Origin: Paenibacillus sp. FSL R5-0345
GTDB lineage: Bacteria > Bacillota > Bacilli > Paenibacillales > Paenibacillaceae
Direction of reading: 5' to 3'
Assembly (NCBI RefSeq): GCF_000758585.1
Contig: NZ_CP009281.1
Location: 3,162,001-3,226,000, forward strand
Length of the DNA stretch: 64,000 nucleotides
Part shown: positions 24,954-33,798 of the stretch, in pieces
Numbering within the stretch: the stretch's first letter is position 1
How the letters are laid out: the number at the start of each line of letters is the position of its first letter
Made by a program: the position numbers and the translations under genes
Notes under the pieces: model-generated
Databases searched by the model: none
The model's input: the letters and a program-made list of their open reading frames with translations, nothing else
What the model was told of the DNA's origin: nothing

Positions 24954-25892
24954 ATGGCTAATATATATAAAAGCGTAACTGATTTGATTGGCAATACACC
25001 GTTATTGGAAATCTCGAAATATAGTAAATCTCAAAACGTTGAAGCAAAAATCCTTGCCAAGCTAGAGTCTTTTAATCCTGGAGGTAGCGTCAAGGATCGT
25101 ATAGGTTATGCGATGATCAAAGATGCTGAGGATAAAGGCTTAATTCATAAAGATTCTGTAATTATAGAGCCAACAAGTGGCAATACCGGCATTGGCCTTG
25201 CAATGGCTGCAACCAGCCTTGGGTACCCGTTGATTATCGTTCTTCCGGATACATTCAGTATTGAACGCCGTAAGGTGATGGCTGCGCTTGGTGCTAAGCT
25301 TGTATTAACACCTGGAGCTGAAGGGATGAGCGGTGCTTTGAGAAAGGCGGAGGAATTGGCAGCGGAAATTCCACATGCATTCATTCCACAACAATTCAGC
25401 AACCCAGCTAACCCGGAAATTCACAGAACGACTACAGCGGAAGAAATTTGGCGAGATACTGATGGAAATGTAGATATTTTTATCGCAGGTGTTGGTTCTG
25501 GAGGCACCATATCAGGGGTTGGGGAAGCTTTGAAGGCTAAGAACCCTTTGGTACAAATCGTTGCTATTGAACCGTTTGATTCACCAGTATTATCTGGTGG
25601 CCGGCCTAGTGCGCATGGAATTCAAGGAATTGGGGCTAACTTCATTCCGGAGATTTACAATAAAGAGGTTGTTGATGAGATTTTTCAGGTGAAGAATAAA
25701 GACGCATTTAACGTAGCGCGTGAAATTGCCAAGACCGAGGGGTTACTGGTAGGGATCTCGTCTGGCGCCGCGGTATATACAGCTACACAAATTGCTAAAC
25801 GTCCAGAAAATAAAGGGAAGACGATTGTGGTGATTTTGCCGGATACTGGTGAACGATATTTAACGACTACTCTGTTTGATTTTAACGAATAG
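24954..25892 (+). CDS. cysK: cysteine synthase A (O-acetylserine sulfhydrylase)
   Basis: A 312-residue PLP enzyme. The Schiff-base lysine is in FNPGGSVKDRIG, the substrate loop is EPTSGNTGIGLA, the phosphate-binding loop is GVGSGGTISGVG, and ISSGAAVYTA lies near the end. It makes cysteine from O-acetylserine and sulfide in the cytosol. It starts with ATG after GAGGAG, 72 bp beyond the LacI gene, and ends at a terminator. No T-box or CymR-type site was recognised upstream. Confidence 0.95.
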   Translation: MANIYKSVTDLIGNTPLLEISKYSKSQNVEAKILAKLESFNPGGSVKDRIGYAMIKDAEDKGLIHKDSVIIEPTSGNTGIGLAMAATSLGYPLIIVLPDTFSIERRKVMAALGAKLVLTPGAEGMSGALRKAEELAAEIPHAFIPQQFSNPANPEIHRTTTAEEIWRDTDGNVDIFIAGVGSGGTISGVGEALKAKNPLVQIVAIEPFDSPVLSGGRPSAHGIQGIGANFIPEIYNKEVVDEIFQVKNKDAFNVAREIAKTEGLLVGISSGAAVYTATQIAKRPENKGKTIVVILPDTGERYLTTTLFDFNE

Positions 25893-25985
25893 ATTGAACC
25901 AACTTATGACTTGAATGTAAGCCATCGGATGGGTGCAGATCCGGAGTATTTCAATTTCTAGCACTGAGGTTAATACCAACAAGGA

Positions 25986-26012
25986 GGCTCAGCAGAATGC
26001 TGAGTCTTTTTG
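25986..26012 (+). terminator. intrinsic terminator after cysK
   Basis: GGCTCAGCA pairs with TGCTGAGTC (loop GAA), followed by five T. Confidence 0.85.
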
Positions 26013-26118
26013 TGCATTTTGTAATTAAAGAGTGATAAACTCAGCCCCTTATTTTACCAACGGCTATGGTACAATATAGCATAAATCGTAGTAGTTCTAA
26101 AAAAGGAGTATGAAACGT

Positions 26119-26472
26119 GTGAATGTGTTCAAAAAAGTTAGAAATAATTATGTGATTTGGCATGCAAATCGTATTCAGTTACTGGATCTTCCTTCAAGTC
26201 CTGTCGTTAGAAAGCAAGTGGTTTTCTCAGGTAGAGTTCAAAATGTAGGATTCCGCTTGGAAATATATACGATTGCTGAAAGAATGAGATTAACGGGTAG
26301 GGTACGAAATTTAAACGACGGAAGTGTAGAGCTAGAAGTGCAAGGAGAAGAGCAACAAATCTCTTTTTTAGTTCATTGCATGCAATCATTGAAACGGGCA
26401 TCTGTAAAGAAAGTAACTATGAGTGATCTGCCTCTTAATGAGAGTGAGAAAGATTTTACGATAGTGAAATAA
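26119..26472 (+). CDS. acylphosphatase-domain protein
   Basis: A 117-residue protein whose C-terminal ~85 residues are an acylphosphatase domain: the catalytic arginine is in FSGRVQNVGFR and the asparagine in GRVRNLNDGSVE. Such enzymes hydrolyse acylphosphates such as carbamoyl- or acetyl-phosphate. An N-terminal extension of ~33 residues (KKVRNNYVIWHANRIQLL) is not part of the usual fold. The start is uncertain: ATG 26110 is only 1 bp after GGAG, so GTG 26119 is preferred; GTG 26125 is also possible. Confidence 0.85.
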   Translation: MNVFKKVRNNYVIWHANRIQLLDLPSSPVVRKQVVFSGRVQNVGFRLEIYTIAERMRLTGRVRNLNDGSVELEVQGEEQQISFLVHCMQSLKRASVKKVTMSDLPLNESEKDFTIVK

Positions 26473-26513
26473 GTACATATGGATTAGTGGAATTCTGAAG
26501 TTATCTTCATTAA

Positions 26514-26528
26514 CTGTAAAATTTACAG
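26514..26528. promoter_or_regulatory. palindrome upstream of the TPM gene
   Basis: CTGTAAA-A-TTTACAG, a perfect 7-bp inverted repeat about 80 bp before the TPM start. It may be an operator. No matching regulator is adjacent and no clear promoter boxes were assigned. Confidence 0.35.
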
Positions 26529-26607
26529 ATTAGAAATAAATGGAACTATTGCTTAAGCCATCCGTAACCGATAAATAAAAGAGATTATGATAGCGCAGGA
26601 GGTACAT

Positions 26608-28161
26608 ATGAACTACAGAATGTTTAGAAAAATGCTTCTTACCACACTTGCCACACTGATGTTAAGTGTTTTGCTTCTTCCGGTTTTAACTTCAGCCAAG
26701 ACTGCAGTACCAAAGCATACGGGATCATTTTATGTAAATGATTTTGCGAATGTGATCGACGAGAAAGCTGAGAATTACATGGTGAACTATGGGATTCGAT
26801 TACATCAGGATACGGGTGCTCAAGTCGTAGTAGTGACAGTTGATTCTACAAATGGAGTTTCGATGGAAGAGTATGCCACTTCGTTATTCAATAGCTGGGG
26901 TGTAGGTTCCGCGGACAAGAATAACGGGCTTCTATTGCTGTTATCTATAAAAGATGATGATTACTGGGCGGTACAAGGAAAGGGTATTGAGGATACGTTG
27001 CCTAACAGTAAGATTAAAGAAATTCTTTCTCAATACCTTGAACCTGATTTTGCAGCAAAAACATATAGTAATGGCGCACGCAAGACGTATGGTGCTTTTA
27101 TTCAGGCCATGGGTGGGACTTGGGTGGAAACTGTCGGCACGAAAAACTATGTATCCGATAATGCCGGTGTACTCAAAAAAGTGACAAAGGATTATCTGAA
27201 CGAATCTAGCAATAGATATAAAACCACAACTGGCAGTGGCATTTATGTGGTTACTGTAAAGAATGCAGGAGATAAGACACTTCAGGATTATACCTACATG
27301 AAGTTTGCCTCCGTTGCAGCAGGCCCTAAGGATGTTATGCTCGTACTAGATATTGATGGAGACAACTATCATGTTCTTCAAGGGAAGGACATCGATAAGA
27401 TTCTAACTAACGATGCGATTAGTAATATTTTGGATACCGTACTTGAGCCTCAATTTGTAAAAAAAGATTACGGGACAGGTGCTACGGCAACTGTCAATGC
27501 TTTGTACAGTTTTTTGCTAGCAAGAGCGGATCAGGTCGTTGGAACAACAGGGACGGCAGGAAATAATGGGGGCACAACTGGTTCAACTTCGCCCTCAACA
27601 ACCACTTCAGCAAAGGAGGCTAGTGTTAGTGTAGGCAAAGGTCTCCTAATTTACTTATTGATATTTGCTCCGCTCATATTGTTCGGATATGGTCTTTCAC
27701 GACGCAATAAATATATTGAAATGTACGGTTTGCCATTTAATCCGTATAGCCCAAGAAATATTCGGCGGTATGGGAATTGGTACGGTCAAGCGGATTACGG
27801 TTATGGTAGACGTTGGCACAGACGTTATAATAATCACTATAATAATCACCATCATCATCATCATAGAAACACACCATCAAATAACTCACAGTCAAGCTTC
27901 TGGGGAAACAGCGGTGGAGGCGGCTCTACTAGAGGTGGAGGAGCAGGACGATATTCCTCAAGCAACGAGAATCGTGGGGGCGGAGGTTCGAGTAGTGGCG
28001 GAGGTGCAGGTAGACATTCTTCTAGCTCTTCCAGCTCTTCCAGCAGCAGCTACTCTAACAATGATAGTGGCTCTTCCGGTGGAGGAGGTTATTCCGGCGG
28101 TGGTGGATCATCAGGTGGTGGAGGTAGCGCCAGCAGTGGTGGTGGAGCGGGTAGACACTAA
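26608..28161 (+). CDS. exported double-TPM-domain membrane protein
   Basis: A 517-residue protein: signal peptide (~residues 8-32, ending TSAK), first TPM domain (~40-170, YVNDFANVID...), second TPM domain (~180-310, YVSDNAGVLKK...), a Thr/Ser/Gly linker, one transmembrane helix (~342-362, GLLIYLLIFAPLILF), then a Tyr/Arg/His-rich tail with six consecutive histidines and a long Gly/Ser tail with three GGGAGR repeats. Single TPM proteins (YgcG-like) are common; two tandem domains suggest an internal duplication. Their biochemical role is unsettled (phosphatase or photosystem repair in other lineages). Single-gene unit; ATG 26608 follows AGGAGGT. Confidence 0.85.
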   Translation: MNYRMFRKMLLTTLATLMLSVLLLPVLTSAKTAVPKHTGSFYVNDFANVIDEKAENYMVNYGIRLHQDTGAQVVVVTVDSTNGVSMEEYATSLFNSWGVGSADKNNGLLLLLSIKDDDYWAVQGKGIEDTLPNSKIKEILSQYLEPDFAAKTYSNGARKTYGAFIQAMGGTWVETVGTKNYVSDNAGVLKKVTKDYLNESSNRYKTTTGSGIYVVTVKNAGDKTLQDYTYMKFASVAAGPKDVMLVLDIDGDNYHVLQGKDIDKILTNDAISNILDTVLEPQFVKKDYGTGATATVNALYSFLLARADQVVGTTGTAGNNGGTTGSTSPSTTTSAKEASVSVGKGLLIYLLIFAPLILFGYGLSRRNKYIEMYGLPFNPYSPRNIRRYGNWYGQADYGYGRRWHRRYNNHYNNHHHHHHRNTPSNNSQSSFWGNSGGGGSTRGGGAGRYSSSNENRGGGGSSSGGGAGRHSSSSSSSSSSSYSNNDSGSSGGGGYSGGGGSSGGGGSASSGGGAGRH

Positions 28162-28193
28162 ATAAATCATGCAATTAATAAGAGGTGCAAAGG

Positions 28194-28238
28194 AGCTGTC
28201 TCACAAGTAGAAATTCTACTACTGAGACAGCTATTTTA
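28194..28238 (+). terminator. intrinsic terminator after the TPM gene
   Basis: AGCTGTCTCA pairs with TGAGACAGCT, with an inner TAG/CTA helix, ending in ATTTTA. Confidence 0.82.
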
Positions 28239-28267
28239 ATTGGAAGGAGGGAGCTTATGTACCCCAC

Positions 28268-28711
28268 TCAGTTTCTAGTATAAAACCATCTGAATAATGA
28301 AGACACGACTAACAGGACCACAAGAACACTTGCCAATGTGAAAAAGATAACCTGGTTGAAGAAAGATGAGATAATACTTCCAAATGAAAGCAACCAAATC
28401 ATTAAATTTATAGTGGAGTTGTAACCTTTTAATTTGATGCTTTGATTTCTTTCATCTTCTTCAGAAATTACCATTTCTTCAAGCGCATTCTCGTCTTTAA
28501 GCAGCTTTCTAAGCTGTATTATGTTCATTACACAGACGCCTTCAATACCAAAGAAAAATCCTGTGATATACGCATCAATAGAAGCAAAATCTGCCGTGGT
28601 ATTTAGCAATTTAATAATATAGGTGCCTATTACAGCAAGTCCACCAATAACAGCGATAACTATTTTGGTACGTAAACGTTTTTGAATCCTCGCTTTATAT
28701 TTTTGATTCAT
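28268..28711 (-). CDS. small membrane protein, function unknown
   Basis: A 147-residue protein with a basic N-terminus (MNQKYKARIQKRLRTK) and about four hydrophobic segments (near residues 18-38, 47-65, 102-120 and 123-142). An acidic cytoplasmic loop (LLKDENALEEMVISEEDERNQ, abridged) lies in the middle. It overlaps the end of the XRE regulator gene, so the two form a two-gene operon; GGAGG precedes tandem ATGs at 28714/28711. No family was recognised. It may modulate the regulator or sense the membrane. Confidence 0.65.
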   Translation of the reverse strand: MNQKYKARIQKRLRTKIVIAVIGGLAVIGTYIIKLLNTTADFASIDAYITGFFFGIEGVCVMNIIQLRKLLKDENALEEMVISEEDERNQSIKLKGYNSTINLMIWLLSFGSIISSFFNQVIFFTLASVLVVLLVVSSLFRWFYTRN

Positions 28712-28916
28712 CATTTTCCTCCACCTCAGAGAAATCAAATACTTCCTCAATCGTTAATCCAAAATACTTAGCTATTTTATAAGCAAGGATTAAAGAAGCT
28801 GTGTATTTTTCATTCTCAATTGAAATAATGGTTAACCGAGTGACACGAACCGCTTTTGCTAATTCCTCTTGAGATATTTTTCGCTCTTTTCGCAATTCTC
28901 TTATTCTTGTTTTCAT
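28695..28916 (-). CDS. XRE-family HTH regulator
   Basis: A 73-residue Cro/CI-type regulator: MKTRIRELRKERKISQEELA opens the domain, VTRLTIISIENEKY is the recognition helix, and FGLTIEEVFDFSEVEEN the end. It is the first gene of a two-gene operon with the small membrane protein, and divergent from an ABC transporter operon. Two identical GTATAG-N4-CTATAC palindromes lie in the intergenic DNA and are its likely operators. Confidence 0.88.
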   Translation of the reverse strand: MKTRIRELRKERKISQEELAKAVRVTRLTIISIENEKYTASLILAYKIAKYFGLTIEEVFDFSEVEENDESKI

Positions 28917-29031
28917 GTCCTGCTCCCATGTATTAAATAATATCGAAAATTGCTTTCATGATGAAAACCGAAAACGACAACGTCGTACTTTCTTATTATA
29001 TCAATAAAAAAATTTATCACAATCAAAATAA

Positions 29032-29047
29032 GTATAGTTAACTATAC
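29032..29047. promoter_or_regulatory. XRE operator 1
   Basis: GTATAG-TTAA-CTATAC, a perfect 16-bp palindrome between the XRE regulator and the ABC operon. Confidence 0.7.
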
Positions 29048-29054
29048 AATCTAT

Positions 29055-29070
29055 GTATAGTCTGCTATAC
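29055..29070. promoter_or_regulatory. XRE operator 2
   Basis: GTATAG-TCTG-CTATAC, the same half-sites as operator 1, 23 bp away centre to centre (about two helical turns). TATACT at 29066-29071 could be the -10 box of the ABC operon, so binding would block it. Confidence 0.7.
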
Positions 29071-29101
29071 TTATTTTGGGTTTATTAAGGAGGATTGTGC
29101 G

Positions 29102-30046
29102 ATGCGGAAAATTGAACTGAAAGATGTAAAAAAGACATTCGGGCGTGTAAATGCTATTAATGGATTGAGCCTTTCCATACAGGCGGGAGATGTTTACGCC
29201 TTATTGGGACATAATGGAGCTGGGAAAACAACTACTCTTCGTTTCTTATTAGGACTTTTAGAGCCTGATGAGGGAGAGGTATCTGTATTTGGTTGTAATC
29301 CTAATTTAGAGGGTGACACTGTTCGTAAAATGTGTGGTGTTTTATCAGAAGACGTTGGGTTATATGAGCCTTTGAGTGTATATGATAACTTAAGTTATTT
29401 TGCTCAAATATATGGTATGAAACGTAGTGATTACGACAAACGAATAGACGAGCTATTGAGTGGTTTTGAAATACTAGATAAGAAGCATTTGCCTGTTAAG
29501 GGCTTTTCTACAGGGATGAAGAAGAAGGTTGCTTTAACTAGAGCCTTACTTCACAAACCCAAAATCCTTCTATTAGATGAGCCCACGAATGGACTAGATC
29601 CAGTAAGCATTGATCATTTAAGAGTAATGCTGCATGATTTAGCACAGAAGTACGGGACCACCATTATTTTGACCACACACAATTTAGAAGAGGTAAAAAA
29701 GATCTGTAATAAGATCACAATAATGCGACATGGGAAAAACGTATATACTAACACAATGGCAGCATTGAAAGAGCAAGCCAATAGTAAAGTCCGTATTATC
29801 TGCAACCAAGATTTGTCCGCTGATTTGGAACGTCTTCATAAGGCGTTGTCTAGTCTTGAAATAAATATTGAATACAAGGTACAGCAAAACACGATTATCG
29901 TTGAACTAACAGAAAATATTGCGATTTCGAAGTTGATTAAAGTGTTAGCTACATTAGAGATAGATGTGAAGAATATTGAAACAAAGGGATTTGACCTCGA
30001 AGAGCTGTATATGCAGGTAGAAAATGGTGAGAAACCAAATGAATGA
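29102..30046 (+). CDS. ABC transporter ATP-binding protein
   Basis: A 314-residue ATPase: Walker A GHNGAGKT (~residues 38-45), signature variant FSTGMKKKVALTRAL, Walker B ILLLDEPTNGLD, switch His in TTHNLEE. The ~80-residue C-terminal extension (VRIICNQDLSADLERL to GFDLEELYM) is the DUF4162-like tail common in drug and lantibiotic exporters. It is followed by two ABC-2 type permeases, overlapping the first. Regulation is probably by the divergent XRE protein through paired operators. Confidence 0.92.
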   Translation: MRKIELKDVKKTFGRVNAINGLSLSIQAGDVYALLGHNGAGKTTTLRFLLGLLEPDEGEVSVFGCNPNLEGDTVRKMCGVLSEDVGLYEPLSVYDNLSYFAQIYGMKRSDYDKRIDELLSGFEILDKKHLPVKGFSTGMKKKVALTRALLHKPKILLLDEPTNGLDPVSIDHLRVMLHDLAQKYGTTIILTTHNLEEVKKICNKITIMRHGKNVYTNTMAALKEQANSKVRIICNQDLSADLERLHKALSSLEINIEYKVQQNTIIVELTENIAISKLIKVLATLEIDVKNIETKGFDLEELYMQVENGEKPNE

Positions 30047-30707
30047 AATAGAAACCGTCTTTAGGATGCAGATAAAAGAGTATTTCAAGGATAAAGGTGC
30101 TCTGATCTTTCATTTATGTGCTGTAGTTCTCATAGGGATCGTTGCTCCTGTGCTTCGAATGAACGATACTGTTTTGTTGAGCGGATCAATCTTATTTCCA
30201 CTTACTCTGTTAAAGCAATGGACAGCCAACAGCTTTGCGGGTGAGAAAGAAATGAAAACGATAGAAACATTATTATCCTCACCAATTAAGAGCAGAAGCC
30301 TATTTTATGGAAAATGTATGTTTTGCATCGTTAGCAGTGGAGTTTGTTATTTATCAATATTCGTTTTAATGCTATTAGTGAAGGGTTTCACAAATGAGCC
30401 TTTTCAAATCAATTTTTGGGAATGGGTAGGTATGTTGATTCTATTTTTTCATATTTTATTAGCCGTCACTTTAATAGGAGTAGATCGATCCAGTACTTCT
30501 GACGATATCCAGAAGGCGAATAGTAAGCTAAGCATAGTTTTTTATCCGATTTATATTTATATTGTTATTCTTTTTAATTTATTTACTCAGCATTTGATGG
30601 TGGCTACTTATTTACTATCAGCAGTATTTTTAGTCGTTTTGGTAGGGGTTAACTCTTATTTTATCTTTATAAAAGTTAAGAAAATGGATCGTTCGTATTT
30701 TTTGTAG
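30039..30707 (+). CDS. ABC-2 type permease (subunit 1)
   Basis: A 222-residue membrane protein with about six hydrophobic segments (near residues 25-40, 47-62, 99-116, 130-150, 167-185, 190-212) and a cytoplasmic motif SFAGEKEMKTIETLLSSPIKS, seen in NatB/ABC-2 permeases where EKE..T.E.LL..P contacts the ATPase. ATG 30039 follows GGTGAGA; ATG 30024 is an alternative. It overlaps the ATPase gene. Confidence 0.8.
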   Translation: MNEIETVFRMQIKEYFKDKGALIFHLCAVVLIGIVAPVLRMNDTVLLSGSILFPLTLLKQWTANSFAGEKEMKTIETLLSSPIKSRSLFYGKCMFCIVSSGVCYLSIFVLMLLVKGFTNEPFQINFWEWVGMLILFFHILLAVTLIGVDRSSTSDDIQKANSKLSIVFYPIYIYIVILFNLFTQHLMVATYLLSAVFLVVLVGVNSYFIFIKVKKMDRSYFL

Positions 30708-30734
30708 AGTCATATAAGAAGGTAGGTGTTTTTG

Positions 30735-31433
30735 ATGAAATCACAAATGTCTAGTGTTCTTCATCATGAATGGAAATATTTCGTAGCTTTAAAGCAATTT
30801 CGGTTTAGCATGCTTTTCTTAATCGTTGCACCAGCCATCTTTACGATGCTTGCCTATATTTATTTTGGCGAATTGAACTTTTATTATCCAATCATCATTA
30901 TGGCTCTAGGTGTGCCTCGAATAACAGTAAATATGATCTCATATTCGATTGGAGGAGAAAAAGTATATAAAACCTTTGAATCTTTATTGTCAACGCCAAT
31001 ACGAACAGAGTCAATGTTCATTGGAAAGAGTATGATTGCAATCCTGATTTCACTAGTAATGCTGGTAGTGTCGTCATTGTTTACTTGGCTGACAGCAAAC
31101 TTCATCCAATTTGTTTTTATGCATGAAACCAGCCTCATTTGGTTCTCAACAGCTCAAAGTATATTAATCTTTGATAATCTTCTGATTTGTATATTCATGA
31201 TCTTTATAACTGGAATATTATCCATGGTAATGCAAAAGCCACGCCAAGGATTACATATTGCTTCAGCATTAAGCTTCTTGACGATGGTACCTTCTTTACT
31301 GGTTACATTTGGTGTAAAGCATCCATTAGAATGGTCAGCAGGGATTATGATTATTTTGCTGGGAATAAATCTATTCTTGATTTATTATGTGTTGCAGCGA
31401 ATAAAGAGACCGCAAATAATGGCGAAATTATAA
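30735..31433 (+). CDS. ABC-2 type permease (subunit 2)
   Basis: A 232-residue membrane protein with about six hydrophobic segments. It has the same coupling motif as the first permease (YSIGGEKVYKTFESLLSTPIRTES, abridged), so the two probably make a heterodimeric channel with the ATPase. ATG 30735 fits AGAAGGTAGG; GTG 30726 is upstream in frame. The operon ends at the terminator at 31450. Confidence 0.8.
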   Translation: MKSQMSSVLHHEWKYFVALKQFRFSMLFLIVAPAIFTMLAYIYFGELNFYYPIIIMALGVPRITVNMISYSIGGEKVYKTFESLLSTPIRTESMFIGKSMIAILISLVMLVVSSLFTWLTANFIQFVFMHETSLIWFSTAQSILIFDNLLICIFMIFITGILSMVMQKPRQGLHIASALSFLTMVPSLLVTFGVKHPLEWSAGIMIILLGINLFLIYYVLQRIKRPQIMAKL

Positions 31434-31449
31434 AGGAAAACTAACAAAC

Positions 31450-31488
31450 AATCGCCGTATGATGAGAATCGTACGGCGATATTTTTGT
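31450..31488 (+). terminator. intrinsic terminator of the ABC operon
   Basis: AATCGCCGTA pairs with TACGGCGATA, followed by TTTTTG. Confidence 0.88.
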
Positions 31489-31611
31489 GTATGCTTAGAA
31501 ACTAATTATAACTAGTAATTTCCTTAACAGAAACTTTTTATGGAATTTATCGTCTATGATAAAGTTAGATCGTTATTTTCAAATTCCGAAATAGTCAGGG
31601 AGGAAAAAGAA

Positions 31612-32727
31612 GTGAGCACTTCATCATTACCTCAACGTTCCACCGTACGCAAAAAGAAACCAACCAAAAAACGTAAGAAACGGAGTTTTTTTCGTACACT
31701 ATCTAAAGTGTTTTTATTTTGTTTAATTTTGTTGATTGCTGGAGGCGGCTGGTTTTACTTTGCACCTTCGGCTAAAAATCTGCGCTATTCAATCGCTGAT
31801 ACACTGATTACAACACAGCACCGCTACATGGCTAAATATATAATTGGCGAGGACGGATTAAAGGACAGAGTGACTGAATATAGCTCCCTATTTGAAGAGA
31901 TGGGGGTCGAAAAGGACACACACACCATCACTCCTGAACCAGAAGTAAAAGAGAAACCACTAGTCGAGATAGAAAATGTATCAGGTACTGGGTATTCCGG
32001 ATATGTCATGATCGTTAATGATCCTACAAAAGTCCGTTTGGGAATTCCAGATAAGGTAGGGTCAGGTGAGAAAGTAACTAGCATGGTGAAGCGCACAGGT
32101 GCTATTGCTGGAGTTAACGGTGGTGGATTTGCCGATCCTAACTGGAAAGGTAATGGATTTAAACCTATTGGTATTGTGATTTCACAAGGTAAGTTATATT
32201 ACAACGGTCTCGGTGGCAAAAAATCCACCCAAATCGTAGGACTTGATAAACAAGGGAAAATGGTTGCTGGGAATTATTCTTTAGACGAGATTAGTAAAAT
32301 GGGTGTTCAGGAGGCCGTTACTTTTAGCCCTCGTCTGATCGTTAATGGAAAAGGATTGATTAAGAACGCGGCTGAAGGGTGGGGGATTGCACCTAGAACA
32401 GCGATGGGTCAGCGTGCAGACGGAGCGATCATCTTTGTTGTCATCGATGGAAGACAACCTACTTATAGTATTGGAGCAAATCTATACGATGTGCAGCAAA
32501 TCCTTCTTAAGCATGGAGCCGTGATTGCTGCCAATTTGGATGGAGGTTCTTCTACCGTGCTGGTAAAAGACAACGAGATTATGAACAAGCCATCCTCTCA
32601 ATATGGGGAACGATATTTACCTACGGCTTTTCTAGTATTTGAGCACCCGGAGCAGGTTGATATGCCGAACATTTGGAAGGGACTTGACCCCTCCAAAATT
32701 GATGCTGCTAAGAAGCGTACACGCTAA
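31612..32727 (+). CDS. membrane-anchored phosphodiester glycosidase-like (NAGPA) protein
   Basis: A 371-residue protein: a very basic cytoplasmic N-terminus (VRKKKPTKKRKKRSFF), a single TM anchor (~residues 32-50), then an extracellular NAGPA (exopolysaccharide phosphodiester glycosidase) domain with landmarks GYSGYVMIVNDPTKVRLG, AIAGVNGGGFAD, FSPRLIVNGKG, APRTAMGQRADG and AANLDGGSSTVL. The family cleaves phospho-GlcNAc-type diesters. GTG 31612 is chosen because GGGAGGAAA precedes it at good spacing; the open frame upstream to 31540 lacks a ribosome binding site. Likely a wall or exopolymer enzyme; single-gene unit. Confidence 0.88.
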   Translation: MSTSSLPQRSTVRKKKPTKKRKKRSFFRTLSKVFLFCLILLIAGGGWFYFAPSAKNLRYSIADTLITTQHRYMAKYIIGEDGLKDRVTEYSSLFEEMGVEKDTHTITPEPEVKEKPLVEIENVSGTGYSGYVMIVNDPTKVRLGIPDKVGSGEKVTSMVKRTGAIAGVNGGGFADPNWKGNGFKPIGIVISQGKLYYNGLGGKKSTQIVGLDKQGKMVAGNYSLDEISKMGVQEAVTFSPRLIVNGKGLIKNAAEGWGIAPRTAMGQRADGAIIFVVIDGRQPTYSIGANLYDVQQILLKHGAVIAANLDGGSSTVLVKDNEIMNKPSSQYGERYLPTAFLVFEHPEQVDMPNIWKGLDPSKIDAAKKRTR

Positions 32728-32762
32728 AGCACGCTTAATACGTAAATATGATAAGGATTATC

Positions 32763-32792
32763 TTGGATTGCTATATGAAAATATGCTACGAT
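32763..32792 (+). promoter_or_regulatory. possible promoter of the LysR/MetE-like unit
   Basis: TTGGAT (32763-32768), 18 bp, TACGAT (32787-32792). Both boxes deviate from consensus. A short palindrome GATAA-GGA-TTATC sits just upstream at 32750-32762 and could be a regulator site. Confidence 0.4.
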
Positions 32793-32849
32793 ATCACCTA
32801 GCATGAAACAGAATACAGAACTAACAGGTCTGGAACAGGGGGAATAGGA

Positions 32850-33782
32850 GTGACGTTGCAACAACTCCGCTACGCTATCGAAATTGCAAATAGTGGCTCC
32901 ATGAATGAGGCGGCAAAGAAGCTTTTTGTCTCTCAACCGAGCCTGTCCAATGCCATTAAAGAGTTAGAAAGTGAACTGGGAATTACGATTTTTGAGCGGA
33001 CCAACCGTGGGATCAGTATTTCCGTAGAGGGGATGGAATTCCTAGGTTATGCTCGCCAAATTATTGAACAGACGGAGCTTATGGAGAATCGTTATACTGG
33101 GAAAAAGCGTAGTCCGATCTATTTTTCCATCTCTACGCAGCACTACGCCTTTGTGGTTGACGCCTTTGTAAATCTCATGAAGCAGAATGACGTCTCGGAA
33201 TACAATTTTAGCTTGAGAGAGACGCAAACCTACGAGATTATCGAGGATGTACGTACATTGCGCAGTGATTTAGGAATTCTTTATATTAACGAGAGTAACT
33301 ATAAGCATATGAATAAACTGTTTAGTGACGGCAATCTGAAATTCACACCGCTTTTTAATACGGATCCGCATCTTTATGTTCGAACCGGACATCCGCTGGC
33401 TCGTAAGGAAGTTATTACTCAGGATGATATTGTACCGTTCCCTTATATCACTTTTGAACAGGGTGAGAACAATTCACTGCATTTCTCAGAGGAAATGTTA
33501 AGCTTTTCACAAATTGAGAAGAATATTAAGGTGAATGACCGAGCGACACTGACCAATTTATTAATGGGTACGGATTGCTATACGGTTGGCACAGGAATTC
33601 TGGCGTCTGATCTAAATGGTGATGGCCTGAAGACGATTCCTTTTGAGAGCAATGAAGTATTTACGGTTGGCTGGATAGCGCATAAAGATCGTAGACCGAG
33701 TGTAATGGCATCTAAGTATATCGAGATTTTGAATGACCTGGTTTCAGGAAGTTATTTTGATCTAAATCATTTTTTACTATAG
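32850..33782 (+). CDS. LysR family transcriptional regulator
   Basis: A 310-residue LysR protein. The N-terminal helix-turn-helix is TLQQLRYAIEIANSGSMNEAAKKLFVSQPSLSNAIKELE (positions 2-40; landmarks only), followed by a substrate-binding domain. The start is GTG 32850. It is 16 bp upstream of a MetE-like gene in the same direction and is probably cotranscribed with it, an unusual arrangement since LysR regulators are mostly divergent. A role in sulfur or methionine control is inferred only from this context. Confidence 0.88.
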   Translation: MTLQQLRYAIEIANSGSMNEAAKKLFVSQPSLSNAIKELESELGITIFERTNRGISISVEGMEFLGYARQIIEQTELMENRYTGKKRSPIYFSISTQHYAFVVDAFVNLMKQNDVSEYNFSLRETQTYEIIEDVRTLRSDLGILYINESNYKHMNKLFSDGNLKFTPLFNTDPHLYVRTGHPLARKEVITQDDIVPFPYITFEQGENNSLHFSEEMLSFSQIEKNIKVNDRATLTNLLMGTDCYTVGTGILASDLNGDGLKTIPFESNEVFTVGWIAHKDRRPSVMASKYIEILNDLVSGSYFDLNHFLL

Positions 33783-33798
33783 CAGTAGGAGGATCGGT

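Noticed and set aside
27860..28161. The repeated Gly/Ser/His-coding DNA as a minisatellite or CRISPR-like repeat
   Set aside because: It is a continuous coding tail with irregular GGN/AGC codons and no regular spacer structure.
26954..28165. Alternative-frame reading frames inside the TPM gene
   Set aside because: They are frame shadows of the Gly/Ser/His-rich coding sequence; repetitive composition keeps them open.
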